A stretch of 64,000 nt of DNA from Paenibacillus aurantius (lineage in GTDB: Bacteria; Bacillota; Bacilli; Paenibacillales; NBRC-103111): positions 2,204,001 through 2,268,000 of the forward strand of contig NZ_CP130318.1 of assembly GCF_032268605.1 (NCBI RefSeq). The letters run 5' to 3'. Positions 25,705 through 34,424 of the stretch are shown here, piece after piece. The notes beneath the pieces are model-generated. The model was not told where the DNA came from, searched no databases, and saw nothing but the letters and a program-made list of their open reading frames with translations. The translations under genes were made by a program, and so were the position numbers. How positions within the stretch are numbered: position 1 is the stretch's first letter; the number at the start of each line of letters is the position of its first letter.

Positions 25705-27022
25705 AGTACCAGAAATGGGAGAATCGATAACCGAAGGAACCATTACCCGCTGGGTGGTCGCGAAGGGCGACGCGGTAAAGAGCGGTGATGTCCTGGCGGA
25801 GATCGAAACGGACAAGGTTAACCTCGAAATCAGTGCCGAAGAAGGCGGAGTGCTGCAGGAGATTCTGCGGCAGGAAGGGGAAACCGTCCAAATCGGAGAA
25901 GTCATCGCCCGGATTGGAGAGCATGCCGCCCCTTCCCAATCGCCGGCAGGGGAGAAAGCGCCGGGACAGGAAATCCAAAGCGAACGCATCTCCGGCGAGC
26001 TGGCGCAGGTGGAGAAGCAGCCGACGGCCGGAGCCGCAACGGCCCCGCAGGCTCCCGCCCCGCTTCCCCCGGCGACGGCCGTTCGTAACGAAGGCAGCCG
26101 GCTGGAAGCGGAGGCCGGCGAAGCGGGAGAGGTGGACTATGTGGCTCCCCCTTCTGCCCGTAAGAGAGCACGGGAGCAAGGTGTCGACCTTCAAGAGCTC
26201 GCAGCCAAGGAAGGAATCCGCCGCATTTCCCCGAACGCCGTTTCGTCCTATGCCGAGCAGAAGACTTCCCGGCCGGCTCCATCCGCTGTTCCCGCTCCAC
26301 CTGCCCTGCAGGGGGAGGAGAAGGGAGTGGAACGGCGCCGGATGAGCCGCCGCCGCGCCACGATTGCGAAGCGGCTCGTTGAAGCCCAGCACACCGCTGC
26401 CATGCTGACGACCTTCAATGAGGTCGACATGACCAAAATTCTCGATATCCGCAAGCGGCGCAAGCAAAGCTTCCAGGAGAAGCACGACGTTGGCCTAGGG
26501 TTCATGTCCTTCTTCACCAAGGCCGTCGTCGGCGCCCTTAAGGAATTCCCGCTGCTTAACGCTGAGATCCAGGGCGAGGACATCCTCGTCAAAAAGTTTT
26601 ACGACATCGGCATCGCCGTTTCGGCTAAGGAAGGGCTGGTCGTTCCCGTCGTTCGCGAGGCCGACCGGCTGAGCTTCGCAGAGATCGAGCGCCAGATTGG
26701 AGAACTGGCCGGCAAAGCGCGTTCGAATACGCTGGCCTTGTCCGACCTGCAGGGGGGGACCTTTACGATCACCAACGGCGGAGTGTTCGGCTCCCTGCTG
26801 TCGACCCCCATTCTGAACACCCCGCAGGTGGGCATTCTCGGGATGCACAAAATCCAGCTGCGCCCCGTCGCCATCGACGAGGAAAGATCGGAGAACCGCC
26901 CGATGATGTATATCGCCCTGTCCTACGATCACCGGATCGTGGACGGCAGTGAGGCGGTCCGCTTCCTGGTTGCCGTCAAGGAGATGCTGGAAGATCCGGA
27001 GACACTCCTGCTGGAAGGGTGA
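25691..27022 (+). CDS. odhB: Dihydrolipoamide succinyltransferase E2
   Basis: 443 residues in three parts: an N-terminal lipoyl domain with the lipoylated Lys in ETDKVNLE (about residue 42), a peripheral subunit-binding domain near 145-180 ([14 protein letters not shown]), and a catalytic domain with HxxxDG in [13 protein letters not shown]. Pro/Ala linkers separate them. It forms the core of the oxoglutarate dehydrogenase complex. TTG 25691 is used with AGGAGGCGG inside the end of odhA. E3 is not in the window. Confidence 0.95.
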   Translation: MADVKVPEMGESITEGTITRWVVAKGDAVKSGDVLAEIETDKVNLEISAEEGGVLQEILRQEGETVQIGEVIARIGEHAAPSQSPAGEKAPGQEIQSERISGELAQVEKQPTAGAATAPQAPAPLPPATAVRNEGSRLEAEAGEAGEVDYVAPPSARKRAREQGVDLQELAAKEGIRRISPNAVSSYAEQKTSRPAPSAVPAPPALQGEEKGVERRRMSRRRATIAKRLVEAQHTAAMLTTFNEVDMTKILDIRKRRKQSFQEKHDVGLGFMSFFTKAVVGALKEFPLLNAEIQGEDILVKKFYDIGIAVSAKEGLVVPVVREADRLSFAEIERQIGELAGKARSNTLALSDLQGGTFTITNGGVFGSLLSTPILNTPQVGILGMHKIQLRPVAIDEERSENRPMMYIALSYDHRIVDGSEAVRFLVAVKEMLEDPETLLLEG

Positions 27023-27035
27023 ACCGGTAAGGCTA

Positions 27036-27069
27036 TTGGAGCGAAGATAACCTTGGAGCGAAAATAACC
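27036..27069 (+). repeat. 17-base tandem repeat after odhB
   Basis: TTGGAGCGAARATAACC occurs twice head to tail with one mismatch, between the odhB stop and its terminator. Role unknown. Confidence 0.7.
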
Positions 27070-27078
27070 AAAGGAAAC

Positions 27079-27110
27079 GAAAGAGCGGGCCCCCGGCCCG
27101 CTCTTTTTCT
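27079..27110. terminator. Intrinsic terminator after odhB
   Basis: AAAGAGCGGGC and GCCCGCTCTTT with a CCCCG loop and T-run; A-run on the other side makes it usable for the convergent VOC gene. Confidence 0.9.
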
Positions 27111-27522
27111 ATTCCTCGTAGTAGCCTTTGCCTTCCCCGCGCTGAAAGGTGGCCAGGTACCAGTGGTTCCCGAAGGGATCCTCAATGCCCGCGCTTCTCT
27201 CTCCATAGGGCATATCTCCCGGCTCGTAGAGGGAGACGGCTCCCGCCTCAAGCGCTTTGCGGTAGCAGCTGTCGGTGTCCTCCACGAAAAGATGCAGCGT
27301 GTTGGTCCGTGGCGGGAAGGGACCTTGGGCATCCGAAAGTTCCAGGATGGTCGTTCCCACTCTCAACTCCGCATGCGTGATCTTTCCCTCCTCGCTGCGC
27401 ATGAGGTTCTCTTCCACCGCGCCGAACGCTTGAGTCAGAAACTCCGCCAGCTTGGCCGCATCCTGAACGATGAAATAGGGGGTGGCCGTCTGAAATCCTT
27501 TTGGCGTATAGGAATGGGTCAT
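27109..27522 (-). CDS. VOC-family protein (PhnB/glyoxalase-like)
   Basis: 137 residues with two beta-alpha-beta-beta-beta modules of the vicinal oxygen chelate fold: YFIVQDAAKLAEFLTQAFGA, then HLFVEDTDSCYRKALEAGA and the end EDPFGNHWYLAT. PhnB-like members are often annotated as glyoxalase/bleomycin resistance proteins, without known substrate. AAGGAGG precedes the ATG. It follows an AraC-type regulator gene by 76 bases on the same strand and may be its target. Confidence 0.85.
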   Translation of the reverse strand: MTHSYTPKGFQTATPYFIVQDAAKLAEFLTQAFGAVEENLMRSEEGKITHAELRVGTTILELSDAQGPFPPRTNTLHLFVEDTDSCYRKALEAGAVSLYEPGDMPYGERSAGIEDPFGNHWYLATFQRGEGKGYYEE

Positions 27523-27598
27523 CGTAATGCCTCCTTGACTAGGGACTAGGCTTTCATTATAGCGCGGGTCTCTCCGGATGTATTGGATATTTCTGACC

Positions 27599-28399
27599 TT
27601 AGCGGGGATAAGGGGAGTGGTTCGGATGCCGTTCCGGAATGCGGCGGTAGCGGCTCGGCGGCATACCGGAAAAGGCTTGGAAATCCCGGATCAGATGAGC
27701 CTGGTCGCAGTAGCCGCAAGCCTCGGCGATAGACGCCCAATCGGGCTGCTCCCCTTGGTTGAGAGCAGACAAGACCTCCTGAAAACGGTACAGGCGGCTA
27801 AGCTGCTTCGGGGTCATGCCTACCTGCGCCTTAAACCGCTCGTTAAACCGTCGGTGGCTCAAGCCCGTCTGCTCCAGCACCTTGGCGACTGATGAGCGGC
27901 GCAGCTCCTCCAGGGCATAAACAACGGCGGGGTGGCGCTCCGGGGGACGGCAGGAGGAGGCCAGCAGCTCTTCCTCCAGCGTGCGGAACCGTTCCTCCAG
28001 CGTAGAACCGGCCGCCAATCGCCGGATAAGCCTTGCCTCATGGGGCCAGTAAGCGCTGAGCGGGACGTGCCGATTCAACAGCTCGTGGAGGGGAGCTGGC
28101 AGAAACGGAAACAACCCTCCAGGGCGGAAATGGATCCCCATCACATCCGTTTGCCCGGACGTATCGATTCCAAAATACTCCGTATGGGGGCCACAAAGCA
28201 CGGAAGCACCGAAGAGCAGGCTTTCCTCGTTCCGGTTGAACAGCCGAATAGGCCCTCCTCCAAGGTCGAACACCAACTCTGCGGAGCCGTCGGGAATGGA
28301 AATCTCCCGGGAGTGGGCGGAGCGGTAGTCCTGAAGGGACCAGAAGCATTCCACAAAGGGGGACAGGGAACCGCAGGGGGAAAAAGTGACCGGCTTCAT
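27599..28399 (-). CDS. AraC-family regulator with DUF6597-like N-domain
   Basis: A 266-residue regulator if started at the ATG giving MKPVTFSPCGSLSPFVECFW, the normal beginning of this family. An N-terminal cupin-like domain (ISIPDGSAELVFDLGG) precedes two HTH motifs (SSVAKVLEQTGLSHRRFNERF and WASIAEACGYCDQAHLIRDF). The ATG has a poor ribosome site, but a 17-codon ORF with GAGGAACG upstream (start 28449) ends in TGA overlapping this ATG, so translation may be coupled. A GTG at 28426 would add nine residues. Confidence 0.82.
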   Translation of the reverse strand: MKPVTFSPCGSLSPFVECFWSLQDYRSAHSREISIPDGSAELVFDLGGGPIRLFNRNEESLLFGASVLCGPHTEYFGIDTSGQTDVMGIHFRPGGLFPFLPAPLHELLNRHVPLSAYWPHEARLIRRLAAGSTLEERFRTLEEELLASSCRPPERHPAVVYALEELRRSSVAKVLEQTGLSHRRFNERFKAQVGMTPKQLSRLYRFQEVLSALNQGEQPDWASIAEACGYCDQAHLIRDFQAFSGMPPSRYRRIPERHPNHSPYPR

Positions 28400-28607
28400 G
28401 CCAGGAAAGCGGCGGCAGCCGCGCACCGGTATGAGGGAATAATAGTCATGAGCGTTCCTCCTCTATACGAATCTGACCCTTTCATTTAACCTTATCTTGG
28501 ACGAGTTGTATATCACCATCTGAACGGGAGGCGGCCCATCGTCAGAGGAATGCCTCGTCATCCGTTTACTACCTGTAAGGCAGGAAGGGATCAAGAGAAA
28601 AGGGGGC

Positions 28608-29345
28608 ATGCAAGGGATGTATTTTGATGCGCGTTATGAGGGCACTTTTACGGCGTTCTCGCTTTCTCATCTGCTGGCGGTTGCGGCTTTATTCCTCGCT
28701 ATCGCCCTGATGGCGGCTTTGCGGTCGAGGCTCGCCAAAAGACCGGTCCGTCTCACGCTCGCGGGAGTTCTTCTTGGCACAGAAGCCGCCTTGAATCTGT
28801 GGTATAGGGAACAGGGAATCTGGTCCGTCCAATCCACCCTGCCGCTTGAGCTGTGCAGCATAACGCTTCTTCTGTCTATCGTCATGCTCGTAACGAGAAG
28901 CAGGATCCTGTACGAAATCGTCTATTTCGCCGGTATCGCCGGCGCCCTGCAGGCGATCCTCACTCCTGAGCTGGGCTATCCGTTCCCTCATTTCCGGTTT
29001 TTTCAATTTTTCATCGCGCATGCGGGAATCATTCTGGCCGCCCTTTATATGACGTTGGTGGAGGGCTACCGGCCGGTCCCGCGCTCGATTCTGCGGGTCA
29101 TGCTCTTCCTGAACGGGCTGGCCGTCCTGGTGTGGGGGATCGACCGGTGGCTGGGGGCCAATTACATGTTCCTGGCGAGAAAGCCCGAGAACGCCTCGGT
29201 TCTGGATTGGTTCGGGCCGTATCCCTACTATTTGCTTGCAGAGGAAATGCTTGCTCTCGTTCTTTTTCTTCTGCTGTATTGGCCCTTTGCCGGTCTTCGA
29301 AGGAAAAAGCAGATTCCTCGGGAGGCTGCAACCGGAACAAAATAA
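28608..29345 (+). CDS. YwaF/TIGR02206-family membrane protein
   Basis: 245 residues with six to seven hydrophobic segments. The pattern FSLSHLLAVAALFL, LPLELCSITLLLSIV, PHFRFFQFFIAHAGIIL and NYMFLARKPENASVLDW is that of the TIGR02206 group (B. subtilis YwaF), integral membrane proteins of unknown function. AAAAGGGGG precedes ATG 28608; ATG 28617 is possible. Confidence 0.85.
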   Translation: MQGMYFDARYEGTFTAFSLSHLLAVAALFLAIALMAALRSRLAKRPVRLTLAGVLLGTEAALNLWYREQGIWSVQSTLPLELCSITLLLSIVMLVTRSRILYEIVYFAGIAGALQAILTPELGYPFPHFRFFQFFIAHAGIILAALYMTLVEGYRPVPRSILRVMLFLNGLAVLVWGIDRWLGANYMFLARKPENASVLDWFGPYPYYLLAEEMLALVLFLLLYWPFAGLRRKKQIPREAATGTK

Positions 29346-29433
29346 ATCTCAAGGCTTGCAGCGAAGGCTGTGGAAAGGAATCCGCTGCCTTTTGCCATTA
29401 GCGTGTCAGCAGAGTGAACCGGTGCAAGGGAAA

Positions 29434-29442
29434 TGGTAGAAT
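29434..29442 (+). promoter_or_regulatory. Extended -10 promoter
   Basis: TGGTAGAAT is an extended -10 about 145 bases before the serine hydrolase start; -35 not clear. Confidence 0.4.
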
Positions 29443-29588
29443 AAAATTGATATTATTAGATGCCCCGTCCGGGCGGACCATCGGGACTGCCAGCGGAATG
29501 GGGGAGGAACGCAAGGACCGGGAAGAAGAGCGGAAAGACGTTCTTCTGTAGGAAGGATTCTAAAGAAACCAAACAGGAGGCGTTTCAC

Positions 29589-30680
29589 ATGGGAGAATCG
29601 GTTGATGGGCTGCCCGATTCAGGGAAGCTCCTAACGGCCTTCCGTCTTTTGGACGGGGAAATCCGGAACGGACAGACACCGGGAGGAACCGCAGCGGCAG
29701 GAAGCCGGACCGCCATTTACGGACTGTATGCCGCAGGATCGGTTGGAGGGGGGACGGAAGCGGGAAGACCGGTCGTTCCGGAGACCATTTACGATTGTGC
29801 CTCTTTGACGAAGGTAGTGGTCACCCTGCCCCTTGTCCTTATGCTGCTTGAGGAAGGAAAGCTCCATTTGAATGAGCCGGTCTGCCGGTTTCTTCCCGAA
29901 TTCGGGGCCAACGGCAAGGAGAGCGTGACGGTCAGGCAGCTGCTGTCGCACACCTCGGGGCTTCCCGCTTTCTTTAACCTGCACGGCAACGGCTGGCCGC
30001 CGGAGAGAATGTGGCAGGAGATCGCCGAACTCAGGCTGGAGGACGTGCCCGGCAGCCGGATGGTATACAGCGACATCGGCTTTATCGTACTCGGTCGGCT
30101 GATCGCCGTCCTCATGAAGAAGCCGCTTGATCAGGCGGCCCGGGAGAGACTTTTTCAGCCGCTTGGGATGACGGATACGGGCTTCTGTCCAGGGCCGGAG
30201 CTCCACGCCCGCCTGGCTCCCACGGAGTTCGATGAGAAGCTTGGACGGCCGAAGCTTGGAGAGGTTCACGATGAGAATGCCTATGCCTTTGGGGGCGTGA
30301 GCGGACATGCCGGCCTGTTCTCCACAGCCGGGGATCTCGCCAAATACGCCCGCATGTGGCTGGGGGGAGGAGAGCTCGATGGGACGCGAGTCCTGTCGCC
30401 AGCCTCTGTGGAAGCCGCAGCCCGGTCTTGGACGGGGACCCTCCCGGCGAACCGGGGGCTCGGCTGGACGCTGAAGGGCGATCCGTGGGACGCGTCCGGG
30501 GATCTGTTCTCCGAACGCTCGTACGGCCACACGGGCTTCACCGGAACAAGCCTCTGGATTGACCCGCAGCGGGACGTTTTCGCGGTTCTGCTTACGAACC
30601 GGGTTCATTACGGAAGGGACAAATCCGTGGTGCGCCTCCGTGTCTGTTACCACAATGCCGTGGCGGCGAGCTTGTCTTGA
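29589..30680 (+). CDS. Serine hydrolase, class C beta-lactamase/esterase fold
   Basis: 363 residues. The active-site SxxK is SLTK (about residue 73), the YxN-like motif is YSD, and HTG in SYGHTGFTGTSLW replaces KTG. The family includes esterases, D-aminopeptidases and penicillin-binding relatives; no signal peptide is seen, so it is likely cytoplasmic. AGGAGG before ATG 29589 sets the start. Confidence 0.88.
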   Translation: MGESVDGLPDSGKLLTAFRLLDGEIRNGQTPGGTAAAGSRTAIYGLYAAGSVGGGTEAGRPVVPETIYDCASLTKVVVTLPLVLMLLEEGKLHLNEPVCRFLPEFGANGKESVTVRQLLSHTSGLPAFFNLHGNGWPPERMWQEIAELRLEDVPGSRMVYSDIGFIVLGRLIAVLMKKPLDQAARERLFQPLGMTDTGFCPGPELHARLAPTEFDEKLGRPKLGEVHDENAYAFGGVSGHAGLFSTAGDLAKYARMWLGGGELDGTRVLSPASVEAAARSWTGTLPANRGLGWTLKGDPWDASGDLFSERSYGHTGFTGTSLWIDPQRDVFAVLLTNRVHYGRDKSVVRLRVCYHNAVAASLS

Positions 30681-30798
30681 CGGGCTGAAGCCGCTTGTTA
30701 CCATAAGGCGCGCTCAACCAGCGTCTGTCCTATTTCGCCTGATTCGAAAAGAAGCTATCCTGGCGGATAAGCAGAAATCCGTTATAACGCCAAAAAAA

Positions 30799-30825
30799 AC
30801 AGCCCGAGCAGCTCGGGCTGTTTTT
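30799..30825. terminator. Bidirectional terminator
   Basis: CAGCCCGAG and CTCGGGCTG with a CAG loop, T-run on one side and eight A on the other, between convergent genes. Confidence 0.85.
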
Positions 30826-30891
30826 GCATGATAGAGGAGGGCAGCGGTCCCTTCACCGGATGGCTAGCGGACTTGCGCCCCTTTTATGGTA

Positions 30892-33800
30892 TTACAGCTT
30901 GCCGGCCAGCTTCAGAAGAACCTGGGCCTGTTCGGCGGTCAGCTTCTTGCCGGTCAAGGCATTCACCTGATTGGTGAAGGCATTAAGCATGCCGGCTTCG
31001 GCTTGGGCGTTCCCCCGTTCCTCAGCGGCCGCTGCATTCTGCAGCTTGGAGGTGAGGGCTTCGGTAATGCCCGGATCCTCGGAGGTGAAGGAACGAACCA
31101 GCTCCGTCACCCCGTCGTATGTTACGGCGATCCGGAAGGTGAAATCGGACGTAACCGTATTGCCGGCCTTGTCTTTGGCGGTAACGGAAACCGTATGCTC
31201 GCCGGGCTCGAACGTATAAGCCGGAGCTTGAACAAGCGGAGCGGAGCATGGATTGTCCGCGAGGCCCGACAGGGCGTCAACGGCGGTGCAGCCGATATAG
31301 ACATTCTCGGAAACGGTATAATCCGATTTGCCTGTGAACTGTACCGTCGGCGCCGTCCGGTCAATGCGGACCTCCATCTTCTGCGGGTCAGTGGCAAGGC
31401 CCGAGAAGTTGGTGGCGGAATAGGTCACCGTCGTTACGCCTTCCTTCGTGATCGGCAGCTGGAGGGACGAGCCTTTTACCGTGGTTTTCGCAGCCGGCTG
31501 CGCACCTTCGGACGAATAGGTCAACGACCACGCATGGTCGGCAGCCAGATTCAGGACGGTGTCGCCATTGTTCCAGCCGTTCTCATTGGCGGCAGGAGTC
31601 AGGCTGGCGGAAACGACCGGAATTTGCTGATCCTTCTTCGTTACGGTGAAATCGTCGTAATAAGCGGACGAAATGTTATAGCGGGACGTAACAGCAATCA
31701 GCTTGGCATACACGGCACCTTCCGGCGCTTTGCCCCTCAGGGTCACTTTCTGCCATTGGGCCAGCCGGGATTCGTCCAGATGGATTTCGAGCGTAGAAAT
31801 CGTAGCGTTGTTCTTGTCGAAGTAGCGGAACATGAAGCCCGGCTGCCCCGATTCAATATAAACGTTTACGTTCGCTTGGTATTCCTCTCCGGCAACAACT
31901 GGAACTTTGTCGCTCTGAAGAGCGACGGATGCCGTGCGCAGCGTATCGGTAATCTTCAGGCTCTTGGACCCGCTGAAGGTCTTCGCCGTGCTGACTTCAT
32001 AGTTATAACCGGCTCCCGTTGCAAACAGGGGGGTCCAGCCGGCCAGGCCTTCTTCAAAGCCCGGGTTACGTACAGGAACAGGGAGATGAGGCGGTTCCTC
32101 GATAACCTCTCCGTCTACCTCGATCCGATACAAAATCGTGTTGGTCTGCATATCCGTCAGGTACAGGTTTCCGTCCCAGCCGAGATCAAAGCGGGACGTA
32201 TTGGCCAGGATCCGGGATTCCAGCGTTTCCGGGTCGATTACCGTCAGCTTGTCGTTGAAGAGGACGTAGAGCAAGCCGTCTTCGGACCAGCGCAGCGGAT
32301 GATGAGCCCATTGGCTGAAGCTGAGCTTGGAGTGCACTTTTTTGCTCTTGACGACTTCGTAGGTGTTAGGGTCGATTGCAAAGATATACTCATAGGCCGC
32401 TCCCCAGATGAGTCCGTCCGGACCTGCGGAAAGATCGCCGATGAAGATCGGCTTATCCAAGCCGGGAATACGCAGCGGGAATTCAGTAATCTTCTCCTGC
32501 TTGTCGACATCCCAGACGAAGATTTTGGCTTCCTCTTCCGTAGGAACGGAACCGAGTCCCCCGCGGATGGTGGTCGATCCGAAGATTTTACCGTTGGCAT
32601 AAGTCGAGCTCAGAACACTCTGGTTCTTAACGACATTGCGGTTGACGGTGGTTTCCCCGGTAGCCGGATCATAGACGGTCAGCGAGCCGCCCAGTGTTCC
32701 GTAGCCGGAAATGGTAGAAATGTACAGCTTCCCTTTGGCGCTCGTGATGTTAACCAGGCGCTCTTGGTCATTGCCCAGCACAGAGAGCTTCTTAGGGTTG
32801 GTCAAGCTTGGGGGCTGCTTAAGGTCGAACTCAAAAAGAGCCCCTTCCGGATAAACGCCCATGTACACTTTGTCCCCAATAGGGAACACGCTGTCGGCTT
32901 GGCCGATGCTGAAAGGAGTGGCGGTCTTGTCCGTCAGGTTGACGAGAGAAGAACGAGCCTGAGAACCGGTCGTGATCAGCTGGTTCTCGGACACAGCGGC
33001 GACCCGGTTGACAACGCCAGGCACTCCCGGAATGACCGGAGGCAATTGCAGAACCAGCTTCTTCTCGATATTCATGATCGTGGCGCCGCCGTCATACCGG
33101 ACGGTTACGAGGTTCTTGCCCGGCAGGTCGGGATTGTTAGGGAACTCTACCCAATCCGCTCCCCGCAGGCCGGTCCCATACTCCAAGCCGGATTCTTCCA
33201 CCTTGTGGGTGGCCAGGTCGAAGGTTTTCAGCTTCTTGTCCGACATGTAGTAAATTTTACCGTTCAGCGAATCGGTTTCGTGAAGGCCGGTTACATTCTC
33301 CAGCACGACATCGAGCCACTGCTCGGTTTGCGTGTCATAAAGGAAGGCTTCTCCCGGGATTCCGCTTCCGTCCGTATAACGGGCAAACAGATAACGGTCG
33401 TCGATCGTATCCAGGTCGTATACCGTATCTTCTTTAACGGGAAGGGAGCCGGCAATGTCGGTTTTCTCTCCCGTGGCCAGGTTGACGCGAACGATCTGCT
33501 TGTGGGCCGTTCCGGCGTAAACATTACCGCCCTGGTAGGCGATGGAGCGTACGTATTCCTGATCGCCCTCGCCGATCATCCGTCCGTAATCCTTCACCTG
33601 GCGGGTAGCGGGATCGTATTGGAAGACCTTTCCTCCCGGGTAAGTTCCGACATAGACGCGTCCCTTCTCATCGGTCGTAATGCTGTTCGGAACCGACTGC
33701 CCGTCAAATTGGGCTACCTGTTCAGGCGTCTTCGTGACGGGAGAGTAATGCCACAGCCGGGCTCCTCCTCCATCAGCGGCGAGATATAAGGATCCGTCGG

Positions 33801-34125
33801 GGGCAATCGTATGGGCCCAGGAGCTTTCCGAAGGACCGATCGGGATGCTGCGCAGAAGCTTATAATCGTCCAGATCGATAACGTTAAGATGGCCGGGCTT
33901 GCCTTTGCTTGTGGCGTAGAGGACATTGTGGCCGTCTTCTTTGCCCGCTGTTCCGTTGAACACGGCTACGGTATAATTATTAGGAACGAGAAGTTCTTCC
34001 GGAGCTCCGTACGTTTTCTGGGACAACCGGCTGCCTTCGGCGGCAGATGCGGCACCGGTCCAGCCGGTGACGACGAGCATAGCGCTGGTCAGAAGGGGGA
34101 TAGCCCGCTTCATCATTTTTTGCAT
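30892..34125 (-). CDS. Secreted beta-propeller protein with FIMAH-like C-terminus
   Basis: A 1077-residue exported protein. Signal peptide: basic MQKMMKRAIP, hydrophobic core, cleavage near ASAAE. Residues 40-670 are propeller-like repeats (HTIAPDGSLYLAADGG, NSITTDEKGRVYVGTYPGG). A carbohydrate-binding-like domain follows (NPGFEEGLAGW ... YYDDFTV, about 680-830), then an Ig-like part (DRTAPTVQFTG ... TVSVTAKDKAGN) and a helical tail from LVRSFTSEDPGI with LTGKKLTAEQAQVLL, as in the FIMAH domain of Paenibacillus enzymes. AGGAGG lies before the ATG. It probably binds polysaccharide outside the cell; catalysis unknown. Confidence 0.85.
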   Translation of the reverse strand: MQKMMKRAIPLLTSAMLVVTGWTGAASAAEGSRLSQKTYGAPEELLVPNNYTVAVFNGTAGKEDGHNVLYATSKGKPGHLNVIDLDDYKLLRSIPIGPSESSWAHTIAPDGSLYLAADGGGARLWHYSPVTKTPEQVAQFDGQSVPNSITTDEKGRVYVGTYPGGKVFQYDPATRQVKDYGRMIGEGDQEYVRSIAYQGGNVYAGTAHKQIVRVNLATGEKTDIAGSLPVKEDTVYDLDTIDDRYLFARYTDGSGIPGEAFLYDTQTEQWLDVVLENVTGLHETDSLNGKIYYMSDKKLKTFDLATHKVEESGLEYGTGLRGADWVEFPNNPDLPGKNLVTVRYDGGATIMNIEKKLVLQLPPVIPGVPGVVNRVAAVSENQLITTGSQARSSLVNLTDKTATPFSIGQADSVFPIGDKVYMGVYPEGALFEFDLKQPPSLTNPKKLSVLGNDQERLVNITSAKGKLYISTISGYGTLGGSLTVYDPATGETTVNRNVVKNQSVLSSTYANGKIFGSTTIRGGLGSVPTEEEAKIFVWDVDKQEKITEFPLRIPGLDKPIFIGDLSAGPDGLIWGAAYEYIFAIDPNTYEVVKSKKVHSKLSFSQWAHHPLRWSEDGLLYVLFNDKLTVIDPETLESRILANTSRFDLGWDGNLYLTDMQTNTILYRIEVDGEVIEEPPHLPVPVRNPGFEEGLAGWTPLFATGAGYNYEVSTAKTFSGSKSLKITDTLRTASVALQSDKVPVVAGEEYQANVNVYIESGQPGFMFRYFDKNNATISTLEIHLDESRLAQWQKVTLRGKAPEGAVYAKLIAVTSRYNISSAYYDDFTVTKKDQQIPVVSASLTPAANENGWNNGDTVLNLAADHAWSLTYSSEGAQPAAKTTVKGSSLQLPITKEGVTTVTYSATNFSGLATDPQKMEVRIDRTAPTVQFTGKSDYTVSENVYIGCTAVDALSGLADNPCSAPLVQAPAYTFEPGEHTVSVTAKDKAGNTVTSDFTFRIAVTYDGVTELVRSFTSEDPGITEALTSKLQNAAAAEERGNAQAEAGMLNAFTNQVNALTGKKLTAEQAQVLLKLAGKL

Positions 34126-34424
34126 CGCTTTGCGACCTCCTTGATGGATAATATGTAAGCGGTGTCAAACTACAAGCAATTCCTGCCGCTTCCCTCCTCT
34201 CCCGGATATGTATACCTGGAAACGATGACCATCTAGCTGCTGTGGTATCCATGTGGTTTATATGATAGGGGCAATTCACAGGGAAGTCAATGGGATTCTA
34301 GACCCTTGTTTCCTTGTGGTACCGTGGAGGAGAGTACGATCCGAATATCCGGAAGGAGCCCTTCCCCTCCACCGTATTGAAACCGTTGCGGCGGTAAAAA
34401 GGGAAGAAACAAAGGAGGATGACG

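Noticed and set aside
30886-33789. A 967-codon open frame on the plus strand
   Set aside because: It lies fully antisense to the secreted propeller gene, has no ribosome site, membrane or domain pattern, and its existence follows from GC-biased codon use of the real gene.
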